Below are positions 9,352-20,716 of a stretch of DNA of 64,000 nt, piece after piece; positions within the stretch are counted from its first letter, which is position 1; every line of letters starts with the position of its first letter. The position numbers were made by a program, and so were the translations under genes. The notes under the pieces were generated by a model. The model saw only the letters and a program-made list of their open reading frames with translations. It was not told where the DNA came from and did not search any database. This DNA comes from Citrobacter sp. MGH106 (lineage in GTDB: Bacteria > Pseudomonadota > Gammaproteobacteria > Enterobacterales > Enterobacteriaceae), in NCBI RefSeq assembly GCF_001037495.1, contig NZ_KQ089823.1, forward strand, positions 186,001 to 250,000, given 5' to 3'.

Positions 9352-10551
9352 ATGCGTAAACAAATTCTGATCGTAGGCGCCGGCTTTGCCGGTATGTGGG
9401 CAGCGCTGAGTGCCGCGCGCCTGGCAGATAAACACCAGCAATCCATTGATATAACAGTTATTGCACCCCAGCCAGAGCTGCGTGTTCGCCCCCGTTTTTA
9501 TGAAAACAACGTCCAGACGCTGGTCGCACCTCTGCAACCGCTGTTTGACGTAACTGGCGTAAAATTCCTCAGCGGCACAGTATCTCAGTTGCTTGTGCAA
9601 TCAAAAGAGGTGAGCTGGACAGATGCGGCTGGCAACACGCAACTGCTCGGCTACGACCGATTGATTCTGGCAAGTGGCAGCCAGGTAAACCGTTCAATGG
9701 TCGCTGGAGCGGCTCAGCACGCTTTTGACCTCGACCAGCTGGAAAGCGCAGCCGTACTGGAGCAACACCTGAATGATCTGGCACATCAGCCAGAAAGTGA
9801 GGCACGCAATACCGTAGTAGTGTTCGGCGGCGGTTTTACCGGCATCGAAATGGCGCTGGAGTTACCTGGCCGTCTGCGAGAAATTCTTGGTGCTGATGCT
9901 AAGACCAGAGTTGTCGTAGTTGAACGAGGCGCACAACCAGGCGCACGCTGGAGCAAAGCGTTGCGCGATGTGATTGCTGAAGCCTCCGCTGAGCTGGGTG
10001 TAGAGTGGCTGGTAAATGCAGAAGTCGAAAGTGTGGATGCTTCTGGTGTCACACTGAAAGACGGGCAAACTATCGGTTCACACACCGTTATCTGGACGGT
10101 CGGTGTGCAGGCAAACGGTTTGACGGCGCAAATTGACGCCCCGCGCGATCGCCAGGGTCGTCTGCACGTAAATGCAAATTTGCAGGTGGTGGGACATGAC
10201 GATATTTATGCCACTGGCGATGTGGCGTACGCCGCCACCGATGACAAAGGCAATCATGCCTTAATGACCTGTCAGCATGCCATTCTGCTGGGCAAATTTG
10301 CCGGTAACAATGCCGCAGCAAGCCTGCTCGACGTGCCGTCGCTGCCGTACCGCCAGGAAAACTACGTCACCTGCCTGGATCTTGGCGCATGGGGTGCGGT
10401 GTATACCGAAGGTTGGGATCAGCAAGTGAAACTGACCCGCGCAGAGGCGAAGAAGTTAAAACTGTCGATCGTCAGCGAGCTGATTTATCCGCCGAAGGCT
10501 GATAAAGCGGTCGCGTTTGAGATAGCCGATCCGCTGGCACCGTTTGTGTAA
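9352..10551 (+). CDS. NDH-2-like NAD(P)/FAD-dependent oxidoreductase
   Basis: 399 aa flavoprotein of the type II NADH dehydrogenase class. FAD fold QILIVGAGFAGMWAALSA at residues 4-21, second dinucleotide fold VVVFGGGFTGIEMALEL at about 159-175, and the FAD-closing IYATGDVAY near 285. It lacks a clear transmembrane anchor. It is more distant from E. coli Ndh than an orthologue would be. Divergent from the Rrf2 regulator, suggesting a redox- or nitrosative-stress response. Substrate and electron acceptor cannot be read from the sequence. Confidence 0.82.
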   Translation: MRKQILIVGAGFAGMWAALSAARLADKHQQSIDITVIAPQPELRVRPRFYENNVQTLVAPLQPLFDVTGVKFLSGTVSQLLVQSKEVSWTDAAGNTQLLGYDRLILASGSQVNRSMVAGAAQHAFDLDQLESAAVLEQHLNDLAHQPESEARNTVVVFGGGFTGIEMALELPGRLREILGADAKTRVVVVERGAQPGARWSKALRDVIAEASAELGVEWLVNAEVESVDASGVTLKDGQTIGSHTVIWTVGVQANGLTAQIDAPRDRQGRLHVNANLQVVGHDDIYATGDVAYAATDDKGNHALMTCQHAILLGKFAGNNAAASLLDVPSLPYRQENYVTCLDLGAWGAVYTEGWDQQVKLTRAEAKKLKLSIVSELIYPPKADKAVAFEIADPLAPFV

Positions 10552-10555
10552 TCGG

Positions 10556-10592
10556 AATTGCCGGATGCGGCTAACAACCTTATCCGGCCTCT
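10556..10592. repeat. REP-like element
   Basis: TTGCCGGATGCGGC ... CTTATCCGGCC lies between the convergent flavoenzyme and rsmJ genes and probably ends both transcripts. Confidence 0.7.
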
Positions 10593-10601
10593 ACACGCTA
10601 C

Positions 10602-11363
10602 TTAACCATGAATTGACGGCGTTCCGGCGTAAATATCAAACCGGTGTCCTTTGGTCACCACTGCGTTGGGAGTTGCGATATCTGCAAGCGGTGGGGCGTA
10701 ATCCGGGCGCTTCACCACCACGCGTTTGGTGGCAAGCTGGCGAGCAGGCTCCAGCAGGCCATCAGCGTCTAAATCCGGGCCCACCAGCGACTGAAACACG
10801 CGCATCTCTTTTTTGACCAGCGCGCTTTTCTGCTTATGCGGGAACATCGGGTCAAGATACACCACCTGTGGACGTGGAGTGATATCGGTTAGCGCCGTCA
10901 GACTGGATGCGTGGATCAACTGCAACCGTTCCTGCAGCCATGGACCAATCTCAGCATCGGCATAGCCACGCGTCAGACCATCGTCGAGCAGCGCCGCAAC
11001 AACCGGATTGCGCTCCAGCATCCGCACACGACAGCCAACAGATGCCAGCACAAAAGCATCACGTCCCAGCCCCGCCGTGGCATCCACCACATCCGGCAAA
11101 TAATCACCTTTAATGCCGACCGCCTTTGCCACCGCTTCGCCGCGTCCCCCGCCAAATTTGCGCCGATGGGCCATTGCCCCACCGACAAAATCCACGAAGA
11201 TGCCGCCAAGTTTTGGCTCATCACGTTTGCGCAACTCCAGATGCGACGTCGTCATCACCAGCGCCATCAGATTGTCTTCATCCTGCTCCAGTCCCCAGCG
11301 GGTAGCCAGAACAGATAAGGCGCCGTTTCCGGCGCCCGTCTCATCAATTAAGCAGATCTTCAC
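10602..11363 (-). CDS. rsmJ: 16S rRNA m2G1516 methyltransferase RsmJ
   Basis: 253 aa SAM-dependent enzyme methylating N2 of G1516 in 16S rRNA helix 45. Motifs: SAM loop [16 protein letters not shown] (about 92-107), [12 protein letters not shown], and the catalytic-type DPMFPHKQ. It starts with GTG at 11363, immediately after the TAA of prlC, so the two are translationally coupled as in E. coli. Sequence is near-identical to E. coli RsmJ (YhiQ) with a slightly longer C-terminus. Confidence 0.95.
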   Translation of the reverse strand: MKICLIDETGAGNGALSVLATRWGLEQDEDNLMALVMTTSHLELRKRDEPKLGGIFVDFVGGAMAHRRKFGGGRGEAVAKAVGIKGDYLPDVVDATAGLGRDAFVLASVGCRVRMLERNPVVAALLDDGLTRGYADAEIGPWLQERLQLIHASSLTALTDITPRPQVVYLDPMFPHKQKSALVKKEMRVFQSLVGPDLDADGLLEPARQLATKRVVVKRPDYAPPLADIATPNAVVTKGHRFDIYAGTPSIHG

Positions 11364-13406
11364 TTACGCTTTAATACCATAGTGTTCAAGCATCGCATCC
11401 AGCTCCGGCTCACGGCCACGGAAGCGTTTGAACAGCTCCATCGGTTCTTCAGAGCCGCCACGAGTCAGAATATTATCGAGGAACGACTGACCGGTTTCAC
11501 GGTTGAAGATCCCCTCCTCTTCAAAACGAGAGAAAGCATCTGCTGCCAGTACGTCTGCCCACAGATAGCTGTAGTAGCCCGCCGCATAACCACCCGCGAA
11601 AATATGACTGAAGGCGTGCGGGAAACGACCCCAGGCAGGCCCCGGAACAACGGCAACCTGCTTTTTGATCTCTGCCAGGGTTTCGAGAATTTTCGCCCCT
11701 TGCTGCGGATTAAACTCGGCGTGCAGGCGGAAATCGAACAAACCGAACTCCAGTTGGCGCAGAATGAACAACGCTGCCTGGTAGTTTTTCGCCGCCAGCA
11801 TTTTATCCAGCAGCTCTTTCGGCAACGGTTCGCCGGTTTCATAATGGCCGGAGATAAACGCCAGCGCTTCCGGCTCCCAGCACCAGTTTTCCATAAACTG
11901 GCTCGGCAGTTCGACCGCATCCCACGGCACACCGTTAATACCGGAAACACCTGCAGTTTCGATGCGGGTCAGCATATGGTGCAAGCCGTGACCGAACTCG
12001 TGGAACAGGGTAATCACTTCATCGTGAGTAAACAGCGCCGGTTTGCCATTAACCGGACGGTTGAAGTTACAGGTCAGGTAAGCGACCGGTTTTTGCAGCG
12101 TGCCGTCGGTTTTACGCATCTGGCCAACGCAGTCGTCCATCCACGCCCCGCCACGTTTGTTTTCACGCGCGTAGAGATCAAGATAGAAGCTGCCACGTAG
12201 CTCATTGTTTTCGTCATACAGTTCGAAGAAGCGCACTTCCGGATGCCAGACATCGACGTCTGAGCGCTCTTTAGCGGTAATGCCGTAAATGCGCTTAACC
12301 ACCTCGAACAGGCCGTTAACGGCTTTGTTTTCCGGGAAGTACGGGCGCAGTTGCTCATCGCTGATGCTGTAAAGGTGCTGCTTTTGCTTCTCGCTGTAGT
12401 ACGCGATATCCCACGGTTGCAGCTCATCAACGTCAAATTCAGCTTTGGCAAAAGCACGCAACTGGGCCAGCTCTTTTTCACCCTGCGGACGCGCGCGTTT
12501 CGCGAGATCTGTCAGGAAGTCGAGCACCTGCTGCGGGTTTTCCGCCATTTTGGTGGCGAGTGATTTATAGGCGTAGCTGTCAAAACCCAACAGTTGAGCC
12601 AACTCGTGACGCAACGCGAGGATCTCTTCCATGATCGGGCTGTTGTCCCATTTACCCGCATTTGGCCCCTGGTCAGAAGCGCGGGTTACATAGGCGCGGT
12701 ACATCTCTTCGCGCAACCCCTGGTTGTCACAGTAGGTCATCACCGGCAGGTAGCTCGGGATATCCAGCGTCAGCAAATATCCTTCCTGCTCTTTGGCTTC
12801 TGCCTGCGCTTTCGCGGCAGCCAGCGCACTTTCAGGCATTCCTGCCAGCGCTTTTTCGTCGGTAACAAGTTTCGTCCAGCCCATGGTGGCGTCGAGAACG
12901 TTGTTGCTGTACTGGTTGCCCAACTCAGACAGACGCGTGGCTATTTCGCCATAACGCTGCTGTTTTTCCTTCGGTAAACCGATACCAGAAAGCTCGAAAT
13001 CACGCAGCGCGTTATCGACAGCTTTTTTCTGTGCAGTATTCAGAGAGGCGTAATGAGCACCATCTCGCAAATCACGGTACGCTTTGTACAGACCTTCGTG
13101 TTGCCCAACCCAGGTGCTGTATTCGGACAACAGTGGTAGCGTCTGTTCGTAGGCTTCACGCAGTTCCGGGCTGTTTTTCACCGAGTTCAGATGGCTTACC
13201 GGAGAGAAGATACGCCCCAGTACATCGTCCACTTCCGCCAGTTTTTGGCAGAGATTTTCCCAGGTGTACGGTGCACCCTGCGCAACCACTCGCTCAACGT
13301 TTTCACGGCAATCATTCAGTGCCTTAGTCACTGCAGGCACAACATGCTCAGGCTGAATTTTGGAAAACGGCGGCAGTTCGAAGGGCGTCAGTAATGGATT
13401 TGTCAT
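11364..13406 (-). CDS. prlC: Oligopeptidase A
   Basis: 680 aa cytoplasmic zinc metallopeptidase of the M3 (thimet) family, which degrades signal peptides and small peptides. The zinc site HEFGHGLHH is present in ITLFHEFGHGLHHM, with the downstream ligand Glu in the following helix. ATG 13406 is chosen over an in-frame GTG at 13412 because AGGA lies 8 bases before it and E. coli begins MTNPLL. First gene of the prlC-rsmJ unit; divergent from rlmJ. Confidence 0.96.
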   Translation of the reverse strand: MTNPLLTPFELPPFSKIQPEHVVPAVTKALNDCRENVERVVAQGAPYTWENLCQKLAEVDDVLGRIFSPVSHLNSVKNSPELREAYEQTLPLLSEYSTWVGQHEGLYKAYRDLRDGAHYASLNTAQKKAVDNALRDFELSGIGLPKEKQQRYGEIATRLSELGNQYSNNVLDATMGWTKLVTDEKALAGMPESALAAAKAQAEAKEQEGYLLTLDIPSYLPVMTYCDNQGLREEMYRAYVTRASDQGPNAGKWDNSPIMEEILALRHELAQLLGFDSYAYKSLATKMAENPQQVLDFLTDLAKRARPQGEKELAQLRAFAKAEFDVDELQPWDIAYYSEKQKQHLYSISDEQLRPYFPENKAVNGLFEVVKRIYGITAKERSDVDVWHPEVRFFELYDENNELRGSFYLDLYARENKRGGAWMDDCVGQMRKTDGTLQKPVAYLTCNFNRPVNGKPALFTHDEVITLFHEFGHGLHHMLTRIETAGVSGINGVPWDAVELPSQFMENWCWEPEALAFISGHYETGEPLPKELLDKMLAAKNYQAALFILRQLEFGLFDFRLHAEFNPQQGAKILETLAEIKKQVAVVPGPAWGRFPHAFSHIFAGGYAAGYYSYLWADVLAADAFSRFEEEGIFNRETGQSFLDNILTRGGSEEPMELFKRFRGREPELDAMLEHYGIKA

Positions 13407-13475
13407 ATGCACAGTCCTGGTTAAAAAAAGGAAACGAAACGCTCAGGCGTTTTCGCGGGATGACGACGCCAAAGC

Positions 13476-13546
13476 ATCTTATCCGACCTACAGGTATCAC
13501 CATTTGTAGACCGGATAAGGCGTCAGCCGCCTTCCGGCGCGTAATA
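13476..13546. repeat. Inverted REP pair between prlC and rlmJ
   Basis: CATCTTATCCGACCTACA and TGTAGACCGGATAAGGCG are mirror images, followed by a second CGTCAGCCGCCTTCCGGCG arm. The layout is that of a small BIME. Confidence 0.75.
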
Positions 13547-13701
13547 CTCAGTAGAATGGGGTTAAGTGTAGAGGATTTCAATGCCGGGCGTGGCGGAAAA
13601 ACGCCCGCTGGCGCTTAGCGATCGGGCCTGCGGGTAATCTGTACCGTTCTACTGTAAACTGTGGCAAATCGTTTATTATATTACCTGGAATACGTTTACC
13701 C

Positions 13702-14544
13702 ATGCTCAGTTATCGCCATAGCTATCACGCTGGCAACCACGCCGACGTCCTTAAACACACGGTTCAGAGTCTGATCATCGAGTCACTCAAAGAGAAAGAA
13801 AAACCGTTTCTCTATCTGGACACCCATGCTGGCGCTGGCCGTTATCAGCTGAGCGGTGAACATGCCGAGCGTACCGGCGAGTATCTGGAAGGCATCGCCC
13901 GTATCTGGCAACAGGACTCCCTCCCGGCTGAACTCGAACCCTATATTTCCGTCGTGCAACATTTCAACCGTAGCGGTCAGTTGCGCTATTACCCAGGATC
14001 TCCGCTGATTGCCCGCCAGTTGCTGCGCGAACAAGACAGCCTGCAATTAACTGAACTGCACCCGAGTGATTTTCCGCTGCTGCGCTCCGAATTCCAGAAA
14101 GACGAGCGTGCCCGCGTAGCCAAAGCTGACGGCTACCAGCAGTTAAAGGCAAAATTACCGCCGGTTTCCCGTCGCGGGTTGATCCTTATCGATCCACCGT
14201 ACGAAATTAAAACCGACTATCAGGCCGTGGTTACCGGCATCAATGAAGGCTATAAGCGTTTCGCAACCGGCACCTATGCACTGTGGTATCCAGTGGTCCT
14301 GCGCCAGCAAATCAAGCGTATGGTGCACGATCTGGAAGCCACCGGCATCCGCCGCATCCTGCAGATTGAACTGGCGGTTCTCCCGGACAGCGATCGGCGC
14401 GGTATGACGGCTTCCGGCATGATTGTGATTAACCCGCCGTGGAAGCTGGAGCAGCAGATGAACAGCGTGCTACCGTGGCTGCACAGCAAACTGGTTCCGG
14501 CAGGAACCGGGCATACTTCGGTAAGCTGGATCGTGCCGGAGTAA
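13702..14544 (+). CDS. rlmJ: 23S rRNA m6A2030 methyltransferase RlmJ
   Basis: 280 aa SAM-dependent enzyme making N6-methyladenosine at A2030 of 23S rRNA. Visible motifs are [19 protein letters not shown] (N-terminal RNA-binding/SAM segment), [11 protein letters not shown] (SAM loop) and DPPYE (catalytic motif IV). Same length and sequence as E. coli RlmJ (YhiR) with few changes. Monocistronic, about 100 bases before gor. Confidence 0.95.
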   Translation: MLSYRHSYHAGNHADVLKHTVQSLIIESLKEKEKPFLYLDTHAGAGRYQLSGEHAERTGEYLEGIARIWQQDSLPAELEPYISVVQHFNRSGQLRYYPGSPLIARQLLREQDSLQLTELHPSDFPLLRSEFQKDERARVAKADGYQQLKAKLPPVSRRGLILIDPPYEIKTDYQAVVTGINEGYKRFATGTYALWYPVVLRQQIKRMVHDLEATGIRRILQIELAVLPDSDRRGMTASGMIVINPPWKLEQQMNSVLPWLHSKLVPAGTGHTSVSWIVPE

Positions 14545-14648
14545 TCGCAGCCATCGGTGGAACCTTTCGATTTCAGGTATACAATCGCGAATATTTTGGC
14601 GGATGGCGAAACGCTTCTCCGCCCTACAATGAACATGAAGGAGCGGTC

Positions 14649-16001
14649 ATGACCAAACACTATGATTACATCGCTATCGGCGGCGGCAGCGGCGGAATTG
14701 CCTCCATTAACCGCGCGGCAATGTACGGCCAAAAATGCGCATTGATTGAAGCCAAAGAACTGGGCGGCACCTGCGTCAACGTTGGCTGTGTACCGAAGAA
14801 AGTGATGTGGCATGCTGCTCAAATCCGGGAAGCGATCCATATGTATGGCCCGGACTACGGTTTCGATACCACCATCAACAAATTCGACTGGGACAAACTG
14901 ATCGCCAGCCGCACCGCTTATATCGACCGTATTCACACCTCTTACGACAACGTGCTGGGTAAAAATAACGTTGATGTGATCAAAGGCTTCGCCCGCTTCG
15001 TTGATGCTAAAACCATTGAAGTAAACGGTGAAACCATCACTGCCGACCATATTTTGATTGCAACCGGTGGTCGCCCGAGCCACCCGAATATTCCCGGTGT
15101 GGAATACGGCATTGATTCAGATGGCTTCTTTGAACTGCCAGCCCTGCCGAAGCGCGTTGCGGTTGTCGGTGCGGGTTACATCGCCGTTGAGCTGGCTGGC
15201 GTAATTAACGGCCTGGGTGCAGAAACACACCTGTTCGTGCGTAAACATGCGCCGTTGCGCAGTTTTGACCCGATGATTGTTGAAACCCTGGTTGAAGTGA
15301 TGAACGCCGAAGGCCCGACTCTGCATACGCATGCCATCCCGAAAGCAGTGGTTAAAAACGCAGACGGCAGCCTGACCCTGGAGCTAGAAGATGGTCGCAG
15401 CGAAACTGTGGATTGTCTGATTTGGGCAATCGGTCGCGAACCGGCAACCGATAATTTAAACCTGGCGGCAACGGGCGTGAAAACCAATGAAAAAGGTTAT
15501 ATCGTCGTTGATAAATTCCAGAATACTAACGTAAAAGGCATTTACGCTGTCGGTGATAACACGGGTGCCGTTGAACTGACACCTGTTGCCGTTGCCGCAG
15601 GTCGCCGTCTGTCCGAACGTCTGTTTAACAACAAACCGGACGAACATCTGGACTACAGCAACATCCCGACCGTGGTCTTCAGCCACCCGCCGATTGGTAC
15701 TGTAGGCTTGACCGAACAGCAGGCTCGCGAACAGCATGGCGATGACCTGGTAAAAGTGTATAAATCATCGTTTACCGCGATGTACACCGCGGTGACAACT
15801 CATCGTCAGCCGTGCCGTATGAAGCTGGTTTGTGTAGGGCCAGAAGAGAAGATTGTCGGTATCCACGGCATCGGCTTTGGTATGGATGAAATGTTGCAGG
15901 GTTTCGCGGTCGCACTGAAAATGGGCGCAACCAAGAAAGACTTCGACAATACCGTTGCAATACACCCGACCGCAGCGGAAGAGTTTGTCACGATGCGTTA
16001 A
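14649..16001 (+). CDS. gor: Glutathione reductase
   Basis: 450 aa FAD/NADPH disulfide reductase keeping glutathione reduced in the cytosol. FAD fold [13 protein letters not shown] at 7-19, redox disulfide C42/C47 in [18 protein letters not shown] fold [13 protein letters not shown] at about 170, and the C-terminal catalytic His in HPTAAEE. ATG 14649 preceded by AAGGAG gives exactly the E. coli length; the open frame extends further upstream but without a signal. It belongs to the OxyR regulon in E. coli; no OxyR site is evident by eye. Confidence 0.97.
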   Translation: MTKHYDYIAIGGGSGGIASINRAAMYGQKCALIEAKELGGTCVNVGCVPKKVMWHAAQIREAIHMYGPDYGFDTTINKFDWDKLIASRTAYIDRIHTSYDNVLGKNNVDVIKGFARFVDAKTIEVNGETITADHILIATGGRPSHPNIPGVEYGIDSDGFFELPALPKRVAVVGAGYIAVELAGVINGLGAETHLFVRKHAPLRSFDPMIVETLVEVMNAEGPTLHTHAIPKAVVKNADGSLTLELEDGRSETVDCLIWAIGREPATDNLNLAATGVKTNEKGYIVVDKFQNTNVKGIYAVGDNTGAVELTPVAVAAGRRLSERLFNNKPDEHLDYSNIPTVVFSHPPIGTVGLTEQQAREQHGDDLVKVYKSSFTAMYTAVTTHRQPCRMKLVCVGPEEKIVGIHGIGFGMDEMLQGFAVALKMGATKKDFDNTVAIHPTAAEEFVTMR

Positions 16002-16035
16002 TATTGAAAACGCAGCTATACATGTTCTCAGCTCT

Positions 16036-16065
16036 GGAAAACTGGTTGTAAAAGGCCAGTTTTCC
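16036..16065 (+). terminator. Hairpin after gor
   Basis: Perfect 10-base arms GGAAAACTGG / CCAGTTTTCC with a 10-base loop, 35 bases past the stop. There is only a short T-run. Confidence 0.7.
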
Positions 16066-16140
16066 TTACTGAATAGTGTGTATATGTAAGCCCCCAGAAT
16101 CATTGGGCCATTCACATTTGAAAGATCCATTCTCTATCAG

Positions 16141-16698
16141 TCATGACAAGGCGATATGACTGGCCGCAATGTATTCTGAAAGAAATAAAGTGTGAATGCT
16201 TACGTTCTCGATGCCTACAGTTTTAATAAGAGCCCGGTGATGACTGTGAGCGGCCTGGTGTGAAATACTACGTGCTCTAACCCAGCGCATATAACGCTCC
16301 AGCCCCGCCGCAGCCATGCTCATACGCGCACGACCTGACAGCGTAGTATTTTCCGGGCAACTCCTGCTGAAATATCTGGCAACCTGCGCCGATCGCTCAC
16401 GAAAACTTTTCGCTGATATTCTGGCGGGCCAGAAACAGGGCAACAATTTCGTTCCACTGCGGTAACGCAAACCGGGCAGAAAAAAAATAAGGTTGCAGTT
16501 CGTCTGCTTCAAATAACAGCACAGACGGCGATGCAACACCCTGTTCCGGACGAAAATATAGCAATCGCCACTATTGATCCCTGGGTTCTGATTTAGCAGT
16601 TCCTCAGGAGAAACAATGATTGCTTGCTGATGCTTTATTAACGCAGCAGCACCAAGCGCGAAATACTGATTATCTGAAATAATATATACAGCCTTCAT
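16141..16698 (-). CDS. LuxR/GerE-like regulator, divergent or degenerate
   Basis: 185 aa from ATG 16698, which has AGGA at 8 bases (an upstream ATG at 16707 overlaps that AGGA). The N-terminus MKAVYIISDNQYFALGAAALIKHQ looks like the receiver-like start of FimZ/BglJ-type regulators. The C-terminus aligns with a GerE helix-turn-helix over its full length (LSGRARMSMAAAGLE ... SISHQAAHSHHRALIKTVGIENVS) but lacks the usual Glu after LTxR and the TV of the recognition helix. It may be a decaying gene or a diverged member. In K-12 the gor-yhjA interval holds the ars and acid-resistance genes; none are here. Confidence 0.5.
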   Translation of the reverse strand: MKAVYIISDNQYFALGAAALIKHQQAIIVSPEELLNQNPGINSGDCYIFVRNRVLHRRLCCYLKQTNCNLIFFLPGLRYRSGTKLLPCFWPARISAKSFRERSAQVARYFSRSCPENTTLSGRARMSMAAAGLERYMRWVRARSISHQAAHSHHRALIKTVGIENVSIHTLFLSEYIAASHIALS

Positions 16699-17207
16699 TT
16701 TGAACATCCTATAAAAAAGCCGTCAACTACAGACTTGAGAACTATTTCGCAACTACCGTAATCTGGTAACGATAAAAAATTATAAGTAATAAAAATGAAA
16801 CGCTTTTATATATTACAGGATATCTGCCACCCCAAATATAAGCTATATAATAATCAGACCATGGTATAAAAAGACAACAAATAACAATTTATAAACAAAT
16901 ACATATAATCCGACGTAGCGGTATTTTTTCTTATTTCTGTACGTCTTCATCGTTTAAAATAAGTGTTACAAATAATTCGGGACCGAGAGTATTGAAGATG
17001 AACCGAAAAATATACAGTTTTATTGATGTATGAGATGGTAGGCTTGTTGAAGTGTCGTCGAGTTGGCAGTCGCCAGAAATGAATTCGTTCCCCTACTGAC
17101 CGTCGAATAGTACAGTGACATGCGTCGGCGTTACGCTTACCAGGCCTAAAAGTCACGGCAATCAGTAGGCCGGATAGGGCATCAGCCGCCATCCGGCATT
17201 GTATTGA
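16699..17207. other. 509-base gene-poor interval with one REP element
   Basis: Strongly AT-rich from 16730 to 16970, then mixed. I see no convincing gene. A REP-like palindrome at 17169-17198 (GCCGGATAGGGC ... GCCATCCGGC) sits next to the end of yhjA and probably closes its transcript. The promoter of the LuxR-like gene should lie in 16700-16850. Confidence 0.6.
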
Positions 17208-18602
17208 TTACTTACTCTGCATATACGGCGTATAAACCCCGTTAAGGCTTTCAAGGAACGCAACGATATCGTCGATATCTTCCTGCGGGAGTTCTTTGCC
17301 AACCTGATAGCGCAGCATCAGTTTGACAGCACCATCGAGCGTTGGAACATCACCCCGGTGGAAATAAGGTGCCGTCAGTGCAACGTTACGCAATCCCGGT
17401 ACTTTCTGGCGCAGTTTGTCACGTAATTCATTGGTAACATTCATACGGCCAATATCAGCGGCTGTCACTTCACCGAAATTAAAGTCCTTTTTCAAACCCA
17501 ATGGTTCAAATGAACGTCCACCCAGAATAATACCGCCATGACAGGTCGCGCACTTATTATCCTTAAACAACTGATAACCATGCTTTTGCTGGGCAGTTAA
17601 CGCCGCTTCATCACCGCGTAACCACTTATCGAACGGCGAATTTGGCGTAATCAGCGTTTTCTCAAACTCAGCAATGGCATCGGTAATATTATCGCCGCTG
17701 AATCCCTGGGGGTAGACCGCGGTAAACTCTTGTTTCAGTAGCGGATCTTTATCCAGTTTCTGGATAATTTCATCCCAGGATTTCGATGCCATTTCAATCG
17801 GGTTCAACGGTGGACCGCCCGCCTGAGCCTGCAATGTCGGCGCACGACCATCCCAGAATTGTTCAACGTTAAAGACCGAGTTAAATACCGTCGGCGCATT
17901 AATAGGACCGACTGCACCACCCACACCAATTGACGTTTTTCTGCCATCCACGCCGCCCGCATTCAGGGCATGGCAGTGGGCACAAGAGATCGTACTGTCT
18001 CCGGATATACGCGAATCATGATAAAGCGTAAATCCAAGGGCCACTTTTTGGGCGTCAGTCGGGATGCTTTCCGGTATCGGCTGAACAGGTTCATTACGAT
18101 GTTGAGGTGCGGTATCACGACTGGCGTAGTACTGCTCACGTTGTTTCGCGATCCAGCCAAGGATCTCTTCGCGCTCCGCATCACTCACCTTACCGGCCCA
18201 GTGCAGCGCGGTGTAGCGCGTCGGCGGCATGGTGTCATACTGCATTACCCATTCGATTTTATTCAGATCGCTTTGAGAGACAGGTTTATCCGCGACCAGC
18301 GCAGCACGAACAGCTTCAAGATTGAAAGATTTATATCCCAGTTGGATGTCGTAATTCATCAACTGTTTAGCGACAGGAAAAGAAGAATAAAAAGGCAATT
18401 CTGCCGAAGGCGTGTGGCAATAATCGCATCCTTTTTCGCGTAAAAAACCTAAAACTTTATTATTGGCTTCCAGTGTAGAGGCCTGAACATCAGCCTGTTT
18501 ACTTCGTTGATTATCGTGGTACCACACATAACCGGATAATCCAAAATAACCGATCACGATGCCTGCTATAGCAATCGCGGTAAGACGGGTAATGATTTTC
18601 AT
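17208..18602 (-). CDS. yhjA: Triheme cytochrome c peroxidase (YhjA/Ccp)
   Basis: 464 aa periplasmic, membrane-anchored peroxidase reducing H2O2 with quinol-derived electrons, allowing peroxide to serve as an anaerobic electron acceptor in E. coli. An N-terminal anchor (about 5-27, AIAIAGIVIGYFGLSGYVWY) is followed by three heme c sites: CDYCH near 59, CAHCH near 208 and CATCH near 355. The extra N-terminal heme separates YhjA from diheme CcpA. ATG 18602 follows GGTGAGG at 7 bases; the 40 codons upstream in frame cover the promoter and are not coding. Confidence 0.94.
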   Translation of the reverse strand: MKIITRLTAIAIAGIVIGYFGLSGYVWYHDNQRSKQADVQASTLEANNKVLGFLREKGCDYCHTPSAELPFYSSFPVAKQLMNYDIQLGYKSFNLEAVRAALVADKPVSQSDLNKIEWVMQYDTMPPTRYTALHWAGKVSDAEREEILGWIAKQREQYYASRDTAPQHRNEPVQPIPESIPTDAQKVALGFTLYHDSRISGDSTISCAHCHALNAGGVDGRKTSIGVGGAVGPINAPTVFNSVFNVEQFWDGRAPTLQAQAGGPPLNPIEMASKSWDEIIQKLDKDPLLKQEFTAVYPQGFSGDNITDAIAEFEKTLITPNSPFDKWLRGDEAALTAQQKHGYQLFKDNKCATCHGGIILGGRSFEPLGLKKDFNFGEVTAADIGRMNVTNELRDKLRQKVPGLRNVALTAPYFHRGDVPTLDGAVKLMLRYQVGKELPQEDIDDIVAFLESLNGVYTPYMQSK

Positions 18603-18674
18603 TATTTTACCCTCACCGTTGTGAGTTATTGTGACCCAGAAAATTAAAATAATTAATGCGCAGTCTTTGTCAGA

Positions 18675-18722
18675 CCTGACCATCATAGGAAATGAGGGGG
18701 ATATTATTTTGATAAGTATCAA
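18675..18722 (-). promoter_or_regulatory. FNR-dependent class II promoter of yhjA
   Basis: TTGATAAGTATCAA (18709-18722) matches the FNR consensus TTGATNNNNATCAA at all ten fixed positions. On the minus strand a -10 TATGAT lies at 18687-18682. The dyad centre is therefore about 41 bases before the expected start, the exact class II geometry. It agrees with the known FNR activation of E. coli yhjA. Confidence 0.88.
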
Positions 18723-20677
<1,955 letters not shown>

Positions 20678-20684
20678 TCGCCTG

Positions 20685-20716
20685 ACTGCCTGATAATGCC
20701 ATACTTGTCAGGCAGT
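20685..20716. terminator. Hairpin between treF and the STY4199-like gene
   Basis: Nine-base arms ACTGCCTGA / TCAGGCAGT; it touches the stop codon of the convergent gene. No strong T-run. Confidence 0.55.

Noticed and set aside
11382-12200. 272-codon open frame antisense to prlC
   Set aside because: Shadow of the oligopeptidase gene; no ribosome site and no domain.
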